Part shown: piece after piece, positions 1-4,601 of the stretch
Layout: every line of letters starts with the position of its first letter
Position numbering within the stretch: position 1 is the first letter of the stretch
NCBI GenBank assembly: GCA_023412455.1
Contig: JAEYNQ010000246.1
Span: 1 to 7,322 of the forward strand
From: Bacillota bacterium
GTDB taxonomy: Bacteria > Bacillota > Clostridia > Lachnospirales > Cellulosilyticaceae
Reading direction: 5' to 3'
DNA: 7,322 nt
The notes under the pieces: model-generated
What the model was told of the DNA's origin: nothing
Databases searched by the model: none
What the model saw: the letters and a program-made list of their open reading frames with translations, nothing else
Translations under genes and position numbers: made by a program

Positions 1-1
1 T

Positions 2-187
2 ATTTATCCTGCAAAATATAAAACAGAATTAGATTGGGATACTATTAACAAGTTATTAGAGGAAAATCCAGATTTTAAAGAATTTATAAGTGACATTAAT
101 GCTTGTATTACATCAAATAGAATTTATACTACTGCCTATGATAAAGTATATGAGATTGAAGACTTAAAGGACTGCTTTAAAATATAA
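2..187 (+). CDS. C-terminal fragment of an unrecognised protein (5' end outside window)
   Basis: An open frame enters from the left edge in frame 2 and runs for 61 codons to a TAA at 185-187. The peptide starts IYPAKYKTELDW and ends YEIEDLKDCFKI. It is hydrophilic and acidic, probably helical, with no membrane segment and no motif I can name. Codon use is A/T-rich like the neighbouring genes. The two other forward frames are interrupted early (frame 1 by a TAA at 19-21), which supports this one as coding. No terminator-like hairpin lies between its stop and the next gene 70 bases on, so read-through into the regulator gene is possible. The function is unknown because the diagnostic part of the protein is missing. 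Confidence 0.6.
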   Translation: MYPAKYKTELDWDTINKLLEENPDFKEFISDINACITSNRIYTTAYDKVYEIEDLKDCFKI

Positions 188-243
188 ATGAATTCAAGTT
201 CACCTATGGTAGTTATTGCATAAGTTTAGCATTTAGAAGGTTT

Positions 244-260
244 AGAGGTGATATCAGTTG
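244..260 (+). promoter_or_regulatory. Ribosome binding site and TTG start of the XRE regulator
   Basis: AGAGGTGAT at 244-252 lies 5 bases before the TTG at 258-260. The in-frame stop TGA at 249-251 overlaps the ribosome site, so this TTG is the earliest possible start and the one that keeps the whole HTH domain. No convincing -35/-10 pair was found between 188 and 243. Confidence 0.7.
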
Positions 261-863
261 GAATTTAATGAAAAGTTACAAGAACTTAGAAAGAATAAGG
301 GGTTAACACAAGAGGAACTTGCAAATGATTTGTATGTGTCTAGAACTGCAATTTCAAAATGGGAGTCGGGAAGGGGATATCCTAACATTGATTCTTTAAA
401 AGCAATATCTAAGTATTTTTCGGTATCACTCGATGATTTGTTATCTAGTGAAGAAATTCTTAATGTTGCAGAAAATGAGCATAAGATAAAAGAACAACGC
501 ATTCAGGACATTGTTTATGGCGTACTTGATTGTAGTTTGATTATGTTTATGTTTTTACCGTTTTTTGGTCAGAAAGTCAATGGCATGATTCAAGAGGTTT
601 CTCTTTTAAATCTTACAGAGAGTGAAATGTATATAAAGATACCATACTTGATTGGTATCAGTATAATCGTTCTTTTTGGAGTGCTTACCTTAGTATTACA
701 AGGCAATCATAATGCCTTTTGGTTTAATAATAAGAGTAGAATCTCCTTAGGTCTTAGTACATTTATGACTATAGTTTTTATAATGAGTATGCAACCTTAT
801 GCAGCACTGTTTACTTTTATTTTTCTAGTAATTAAGGTGCTAATGCTGATAAAATGGGCATGA
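258..863 (+). CDS. XRE-family HTH regulator with C-terminal membrane segments
   Basis: This 201-residue protein is probably a transcription regulator held in the cytoplasmic membrane. Residues 4-62 form a typical XRE/Cro-C1 helix-turn-helix: LRKNKGLTQEELA is the first part, and the recognition region VSRTAISKWESGRGYP is followed by DSLKAISKYFSVSLDDLL, a pattern common in Firmicute regulators. After a charged linker (about 70-82) come hydrophobic stretches at roughly 83-103, 128-147, 163-179 and 182-198, so three or four membrane spans. The start is TTG at 258: an AGAGGTGAT ribosome site lies at 244-252, an in-frame TGA at 249-251 blocks any earlier start, and no ATG occurs in frame before the HTH. 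The PAP2 gene follows on the same strand with no terminator between them, suggesting co-transcription. The operator, ligand and targets cannot be read from sequence. The membrane domain may sense envelope or lipid state (inference). Confidence 0.88.
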   Translation: MEFNEKLQELRKNKGLTQEELANDLYVSRTAISKWESGRGYPNIDSLKAISKYFSVSLDDLLSSEEILNVAENEHKIKEQRIQDIVYGVLDCSLIMFMFLPFFGQKVNGMIQEVSLLNLTESEMYIKIPYLIGISIIVLFGVLTLVLQGNHNAFWFNNKSRISLGLSTFMTIVFIMSMQPYAALFTFIFLVIKVLMLIKWA

Positions 864-950
864 TACGAAGCGTGTCGGGAATGTGACATCGCAATTCTTT
901 CCTTTTTGGAGGTATTTGGTTAGCTTGTAAAGAGGTGATGAACCAAATAG

Positions 951-977
951 ATGACGAAAAGGAAGAGGGTAAAATGA
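951..977 (+). other. Eight-codon open frame overlapping the PAP2 start (possible leader peptide)
   Basis: ATG at 951 opens a frame reading MTKRKRVK and stops at TGA 975-977, which overlaps the preferred PAP2 start ATG 974 as ATGA. AGAGGTGA at 931-938 could act as its ribosome site with a long 12-base spacer. The arrangement looks like translational coupling, but such short frames arise easily by chance. If PAP2 instead starts at 935 or 938, this frame has no meaning. Confidence 0.2.
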
Positions 978-1633
978 AAAAGAAAAATCAAAGAAGTTTA
1001 TGGATAATGTTGGTAGTATTATTTTTGTTTGGAGCTTGGACGTTAGCAATTACGAAATTAGATTTGAAGCCCGTTGGACCAAAAGGTTCAGTAGTAGGAT
1101 TTGCATCAATCAATAGTACATTCCATAAATGGACAGGTGTTCATATGTGGCTATATGAAATGACAGATTGGTTAGGACTTGTTCCTATTGTAGTGGTATT
1201 AGGGTTTGGCGTTTTGGGACTCATTCAACTCATAAAGAGAAGAAATCTTTTTAAGGTTGATTCTGATATTTTGATTTTAGGAGTATTTTATATCCTAGTT
1301 ATGATAGCGTATGTCATTTTTGAGATGTCTGTTATAAATTACAGACCAGTACTTATTGAAGGAAGATTGGAAGCCTCTTATCCTTCATCAACAACATTAC
1401 TTGTCCTATGTGTGATGCCCACAGCCATTATACAGCTCAATAATCGCATCAAAAATGTGGCAATAAGAAAAGTGACAGTTGTTAGTATTTCTTTATTTAT
1501 CATATTTATGGTTGTAGGGAGATTAGTCTCAGGAGTTCATTGGATTACAGATATTGTGGGCGGAGGTTTGCTCAGTATAGGATTGGTTATGTTATATCAA
1601 ACAATGACGAAGCTGTTTAGAAAAACAAATTAA
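974..1633 (+). CDS. PAP2-family membrane phosphatase (possible polyprenyl/lipid phosphate phosphatase)
   Basis: From ATG 974 this is a 219-residue multi-pass membrane protein. Hydrophobic stretches lie near residues 9-27, 70-88, 98-117, 138-155, 167-182 and 195-208. PAP2 signature pieces are present in order: NYRP (Arg124-Pro125) for motif 1, YPSSTT (136-141) for motif 2, and GR...HWITD (Arg183, His189, Asp193) for motif 3. Family members dephosphorylate lipid phosphates such as undecaprenyl pyrophosphate, phosphatidate or phosphatidylglycerol phosphate; the substrate here is unknown. Two classical positions differ: the motif 1 Lys seven residues before the Arg is Glu117, and the PSGH His is replaced by Thr. 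I believe YPSSTT variants occur as a recognised Firmicute subgroup, so this need not mean an inactive enzyme. ATG 974 is preferred because AAGGAAGAGGG lies just upstream (959-969) and the N-terminus becomes MKKKNQRS. GTG 935 and ATG 938 are in frame but poorly spaced from any ribosome site. It probably shares a transcript with the regulator upstream. Confidence 0.85.
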   Translation: MKKKNQRSLWIMLVVLFLFGAWTLAITKLDLKPVGPKGSVVGFASINSTFHKWTGVHMWLYEMTDWLGLVPIVVVLGFGVLGLIQLIKRRNLFKVDSDILILGVFYILVMIAYVIFEMSVINYRPVLIEGRLEASYPSSTTLLVLCVMPTAIIQLNNRIKNVAIRKVTVVSISLFIIFMVVGRLVSGVHWITDIVGGGLLSIGLVMLYQTMTKLFRKTN

Positions 1634-1786
1634 GTCATATAGAGTTTTTAGTGGTTTTAAGTTCGATAGCAAGTAGGTTAATATAGAGGTTAATAGTGGA
1701 TTCTGAAACATTATTGTTTTTTATACTGCCATTATGTTGAAGCTGCCTATATATAGCAGAGACGAACATTCTGGGATAAATGGTTT
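1634..1786. other. Non-coding stretch after the PAP2 gene
   Basis: I see no gene or clear intrinsic terminator here. A 9-base direct repeat, AGGTTAATA, occurs at 1675-1683 and 1687-1695 (period 12). A small imperfect hairpin, CTG-C-CTA/TAG-CAG, lies near 1743-1759. The stretch separates the intact PAP2 gene from the apparently decayed region to its right. Confidence 0.4.
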
Positions 1787-2032
1787 TCAAATATTTAACT
1801 TGTTCCTGTAAGTCTTAATCAAGCCTTCCAGGTTGACTAGCATCTGACCTTCCTTGGGGAATAAGGGCATCAAATCCTCTATGCTTATAGTTTCTATACC
1901 ATCATTCAATGGTACTTGGTCAAAGTGTTTTATAGTGCCATCTGTTAAAACAACACCTTTAATAGAGGTATCAAGTGACGGATAGTTTTCATGAAGCCCT
2001 GTAATGATTGGAAATATCACAGAGTAATGCAT
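1787..2032 (-). CDS. Short reverse-strand hypothetical protein or gene remnant
   Basis: On the minus strand, ATG at 2032-2030 opens 81 codons ending in TGA (complement of 1787-1789). The peptide contains GVVLTDGTIKHFDQVPLNDG and ends in LVNLEGLIKTYRNKLNI. It has a balanced, protein-like composition with no low complexity, unlike the frames that appear by chance opposite A/T-rich genes, and no forward gene overlaps it. The open frame continues seven codons upstream of the ATG (NKYDITL) to a TAA, and no good ribosome site precedes either point. This suggests a gene that has lost its 5' end rather than a complete small gene. I do not recognise the family. It is the only reverse-strand coding candidate in the window and sits beside a broken forward gene, which fits a patch of recombination debris. 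Confidence 0.4.
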   Translation of the reverse strand: MHYSVIFPIITGLHENYPSLDTSIKGVVLTDGTIKHFDQVPLNDGIETISIEDLMPLFPKEGQMLVNLEGLIKTYRNKLNI

Positions 2033-2071
2033 CAGGGTGATATCATATTTATTTTATTGGTTCATAAGTAG

Positions 2072-2295
2072 GATCTCCTTAACTTTTTCCTTAAGTATAA
2101 AGAGCGGAGAGATAAAAGTCGTGTCAGGTTATGTGGTATTGAGAAAAAGAATATTGGGGATGCTTTTAATCTGTATAAACTGGTGTGAAAAAGCTGATAG
2201 GGGAATATGGTGGCATTGAGGAGTATAAAAAGTACCTCGCAGATGAAAAGATGAAGCGGTACCAAGAAATGTATAGGCAAAAGCTGCTTGCTTAA
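2072..2295 (+). pseudogene. Frameshifted 3' remnant of an unrecognised gene
   Basis: Two forward frames join into one plausible protein if a TG is removed from the GTGTG at 2183-2187. Frame 2 reads from 2072 (just after a TAG at 2069-2071) through GDAFNLYKLV and then hits TGA at 2186-2188. Frame 1 continues as KKLIGEYGGIEEYKKYLA and ends RQKLLA, with TAA at 2293-2295. The joined peptide is about 73 residues, charged and helix-like, with no membrane segment. Coding is supported by the protein-like C-terminus and by a strong terminator that begins 3 bases after the stop. The 5' part is missing or too decayed to follow. The competing forward frame from 2037 is hydrophobic and ends mid-region, so it is less likely. 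The family is not recognised. An alternative is that only the 3' piece is genuine and the upstream match is chance. Confidence 0.4.
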
Positions 2296-2298
2296 TAG

Positions 2299-2330
2299 AA
2301 GCCTGGGGAAACCTAGGTTTTATTTTTTTA
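2299..2330 (+). terminator. Intrinsic terminator after the broken gene
   Basis: The arms AAGCCTGGG (2299-2307) and CCTAGGTTT (2312-2320) form a 9-bp stem with two G-T pairs and a GAAA loop, followed by TATTTTTTTA. This is a classical rho-independent terminator for forward transcription, placed 3 bases after the TAA at 2293-2295. Confidence 0.85.
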
Positions 2331-2411
2331 TTCAAATGCGGAATTTGATTAATAGGAAATACTGACTTTACACACTAGCATCAAATTATGACAATCTTTT
2401 TGGAGAATTAA

Positions 2412-2420
2412 TGCTATAGT
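2412..2420 (+). promoter_or_regulatory. Extended -10 promoter for the acetyltransferase gene
   Basis: TGCTATAGT is an extended -10 (TGn plus TATAGT at 2415-2420). ATGACA at 2388-2393 resembles a -35, but the 21-base spacing is too long, so the TG extension would have to carry recognition. Transcription would begin near 2427, about 45 bases before the start codon. No other gene lies between. Confidence 0.5.
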
Positions 2421-2471
2421 AGGGGTAAATTATATACTTAGAGAAAAACAGAGATTTTAGGAGGAAGTATG

Positions 2472-2900
2472 ATGGAGATAAGAACTAGTTGTATTAATGA
2501 TTTTGAAGAAATTTATAATTTATTTTTTCAACTATGGCCCAATAAAGAATTACATAAACAAGAGTTGCTAGAAGTATTTGAACGTGGCTTAAATTCAAAT
2601 ACTGATTATTACTTATCTGCAGTTGAAGATGGAAGTGTAATTGGATTTTCAGCATTTTATATTGCAAATAATTTTTGGCAAGAGGGTATTATCGCATATG
2701 ACTATGGAATGATTGTAGATGAAAAAAATAGAGGAAAAGGGATAGGTAAAAGCTTACTTGATAAGGCTTGTCAAATAGCCAAAGAATTAGGTTGTAAAAG
2801 ATTTGAGCTAGATTCAGGATTTCAAAGAGAAGGTGCTCATAAATTCTATGAATCAATTGGTTTTGAAAAAAGAGCGTATCTCTTTTCAAAGGTACTATAA
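2472..2900 (+). CDS. GNAT-family N-acetyltransferase
   Basis: This 142-residue single-domain protein matches the usual length of a GCN5-related acetyltransferase, which moves an acetyl group from acetyl-CoA to an amine. The N-terminal beta strand and helix (IRTSCINDFEEIYNLF) lead to VIGFSAFYI (about 57-65) and YGMIVDEKNRGKGIGKSLL. The RGKGIG loop (about 87-92) is motif A, which binds the CoA pyrophosphate. Motif B reads ELDSGFQREGAHKFYESIGF (about 112-131), ending in the common HKFYESIGFEKR pattern. The substrate cannot be told; relatives act on polyamines, aminoglycosides, amino-phosphonates or protein N-termini. AGGAGG (2459-2464) stands 7 bases before ATG 2472 and only 4 before ATG 2469, so 2472 is preferred, one residue shorter. 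It is cytoplasmic and appears monocistronic, with its own promoter and a terminator between it and the upstream remnant. Confidence 0.9.
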   Translation: MEIRTSCINDFEEIYNLFFQLWPNKELHKQELLEVFERGLNSNTDYYLSAVEDGSVIGFSAFYIANNFWQEGIIAYDYGMIVDEKNRGKGIGKSLLDKACQIAKELGCKRFELDSGFQREGAHKFYESIGFEKRAYLFSKVL

Positions 2901-3030
2901 AATATAAAGAATATATGTAAATTCCAATTTAAGATTAATAAAACATCATTTTAAGAGTTGAAGTAGATTCAGCTATATTTTTTATAAGCAGCCTCTAAAC
3001 TGGTAAAGTATATAAAATGATCAGTGTCCT

Positions 3031-3092
3031 ATAAAGGTTGAATAAAGACGTGTGGTTTTGAGAAAAACCATTCATCTTTGTTCAACCTTTAT
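3031..3092 (+). repeat. 62-base near-perfect inverted repeat forming a long hairpin with GAGA loop
   Basis: Two 29-base arms (3031-3059 and 3064-3092) flank the loop GAGA. Pairing runs 12 Watson-Crick pairs (ATAAAGGTTGAA with TTCAACCTTTAT), then a 6-pair block with one T-G wobble, a 4-base imperfect patch, and a final 7 pairs. In total 27 of 29 positions pair when read as forward-strand RNA, with mismatches only at 3049/3074 and 3051/3072. The forward RNA is favoured because both wobble pairs become A-C mismatches on the other strand and GAGA is a GNRA tetraloop. There is no long T-run after it (GTTTATCTAT follows), so it is not a textbook terminator. It may be a 3' processing or stability element, a weak terminator, or a small palindromic mobile repeat. 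Confidence 0.75.
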
Positions 3093-3233
3093 GTTTATCT
3101 ATGAAACGCTAATACTATTCAAATTTTCTTTATGCTAGTTTAAAAATAAATTAAGTAAGAAGGAAAGAAATGTGGATGCTAGTTTACTTTGTTATAAAGA
3201 GAAGATTAAATTGCTTTTAATAGATGCAGCATA

Positions 3234-3262
3234 TTGACCGAAAATTTAAAATTAAATAGAAT
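3234..3262 (+). promoter_or_regulatory. Sigma-A type promoter for the alpha/beta hydrolase gene
   Basis: TTGACC (3234-3239) and TAGAAT (3257-3262) are each one base from consensus with an ideal 17-base spacer. Transcription would start near 3269, giving an untranslated leader of about 33 bases before ATG 3302. Confidence 0.65.
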
Positions 3263-3301
3263 AAATTGTACGATGACAAATAATGATAAGAAGGAAGAAC
3301 G

Positions 3302-4369
3302 ATGATGATGAGCAAAATTATATTGGGTATCATAGTTTTATTATTCATATTAATAATGGCTTTATTTATTATAAGGCTTATAAGGATTAATGATATTAAG
3401 AAAAAAATAAAAATGACTACATCAGAGGGTATTGAGGAAGAAATTGTAATTGATATTAATGGAATAAAACAGTATCTCAATATAAGAGGAGAAAATAGAG
3501 AAAATCCTATTATTGTGATGGTACATGGTGGGGTACCTATGACACCTATCATACATACTTATCAGCAACTTTGGGAAAAAGACTATACAGTAGTGAACTT
3601 TGATAGGCGAGGCGCTGGAGAAAGTTATTTCTTAAATAAAAATCAGTATAATACAATGATAGAGAGCATGACGCCAGAACAATTTATTGAAGATATTAAA
3701 GCCGTTGTAGAATACGTAACACAGAGGTTTCACAAAGAGAAAGTAATCATTATGGCACATTCTTTTGGGACTACTCTAGGCACTAGATTTGTATTAAAAT
3801 ATCCAGAAATGGTTGAAGCTTATATTGGGACAGGACAGATTATTGATATAAAAAGAGATTATGATTTATGCCGAAATGACATGTTAGAGAAGGCAAAATT
3901 AGCTAGAGATCATAAGGCAGTACAAGAACTAGAAAGTATCCATATAAATTACTCTAATGGAGAAGAAGCCATGAAGATAAATAAAATACTAGAGAAATAT
4001 GTAGGAAAGTACATCTCAAAAGAAGCGATGGACGATATCAAGCAAATGTTTATAGCAGGTATGCAGTCACCTTACTTCCCTATTAGTCATTTAGAGTATT
4101 ATATGAAAATACAAGAATTGCAGAGTCGTAATACAGATTATTTGACACAATTTAATATGTATGACTATGGAAGTGAGTTTGAAGTGCCTATCCTATTCAT
4201 AGGTGGAACTGAAGATTGGCTTACTAGATATACAATAGAAGACTACTATGATTCAGTAAAAACACCTTATAAAAAGCTTATATACATACAGGGCATAGGT
4301 CATTTAACCATTCAAGCTGCCCCAGAGAAATTTTATGAAGCATTTAATAAAGCATTAAAATTAAAATAG
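3302..4369 (+). CDS. Membrane-anchored alpha/beta hydrolase (S33/proline iminopeptidase-like)
   Basis: This is a 355-residue serine hydrolase. Residues 5-27 are one hydrophobic span. The fold markers follow in order: HGG (75-77, oxyanion region), NFDRRGAGES (99-108, the DxRGxGxS pattern typical of prolyl-iminopeptidase-like enzymes), the nucleophile elbow AHSFG with Ser154, a helical lid at about 185-285, the acid Asp305 in GGTEDW, and His334 in GIGHL. The Ser/Asp/His triad is complete, so activity is expected, on an unknown ester or peptide substrate. The span has one Lys before it and R25, R28, K33-35 and K37 after it. By the positive-inside rule this places the catalytic domain on the cytoplasmic face rather than secreted (inference). 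AAGGA (3291-3295) sits 6 bases before ATG 3302; three ATG codons stand in a row, so the exact start is uncertain by two residues. It has its own promoter and no close neighbour. Confidence 0.88.
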   Translation: MMMSKIILGIIVLLFILIMALFIIRLIRINDIKKKIKMTTSEGIEEEIVIDINGIKQYLNIRGENRENPIIVMVHGGVPMTPIIHTYQQLWEKDYTVVNFDRRGAGESYFLNKNQYNTMIESMTPEQFIEDIKAVVEYVTQRFHKEKVIIMAHSFGTTLGTRFVLKYPEMVEAYIGTGQIIDIKRDYDLCRNDMLEKAKLARDHKAVQELESIHINYSNGEEAMKINKILEKYVGKYISKEAMDDIKQMFIAGMQSPYFPISHLEYYMKIQELQSRNTDYLTQFNMYDYGSEFEVPILFIGGTEDWLTRYTIEDYYDSVKTPYKKLIYIQGIGHLTIQAAPEKFYEAFNKALKLK

Positions 4370-4532
4370 TTGTTGAAGGTCCTCAGTTGTTACAAGTCTT
4401 ATAGTCATTGAAATAATCCTCCTTAATAAAGTAGTGTAAAAAATGGATAAATGTATCGTATCAGATGTTAAAAGTTATTTAAAGTACGCACTTTGAAGTA
4501 AGTAATATAAATTTAAGAAGATTTTCTGAAGA

Positions 4533-4561
4533 TTTACAAATAATATTCTGAATGTTAAAAT
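4533..4561 (+). promoter_or_regulatory. Sigma-A type promoter with extended -10 for the WD40 gene
   Basis: TTTACA (4533-4538) and TAAAAT (4556-4561) are each one base from consensus, with a 17-base spacer and an extended TGt at 4553-4555. The predicted start is near 4568, leaving a leader of about 34 bases that contains the ribosome site. The rest of the 4370-4601 gap shows only a small AAAGT-ACGC-ACTTT hairpin (4481-4494). No terminator for the hydrolase gene is evident. Confidence 0.65.
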
Positions 4562-4601
4562 CATTTCTGTATTTAATGAGATATAGGGGTGATTTTTTAG
4601 G

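Larger units (their letters stand above)
2901..3301. other. 400-base intergenic region with hairpin, short direct repeat and promoter
   Basis: No gene is supported here. The region holds a 62-base hairpin at 3031-3092, an 11-base direct repeat ATGCTAGTTTA at 3132-3142 and 3176-3186, and the hydrolase promoter at 3234-3262. A clean intrinsic terminator directly behind the acetyltransferase gene was not seen; the hairpin may serve as its transcript end. Confidence 0.6.

Noticed and set aside
1675..1695. AGGTTAATA tandem repeat (two copies, period 12)
   Set aside because: Two short A/T-rich copies only. This is too little to call an array, origin iteron or attachment site.
2037..2219. Forward 60-codon frame starting at GTG 2037 (MISYLFYW...)
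   Set aside because: It has no ribosome site, is partly hydrophobic and overlaps the more protein-like frame pair that ends at the TAA before the terminator. It was treated as a chance frame.
2062..2335. Two overlapping reverse frames opposite the broken gene and its terminator
   Set aside because: They are rich in Phe, Leu and Ile, lack ribosome sites and run through a clear forward terminator, so they are antisense artefacts.
3217..3552. Reverse 111-codon frame opposite the hydrolase 5' end
   Set aside because: It is extremely rich in Ile, Ser and Leu, as expected opposite an A/T-rich coding region, and it overlaps a gene with a complete catalytic triad and its own promoter.
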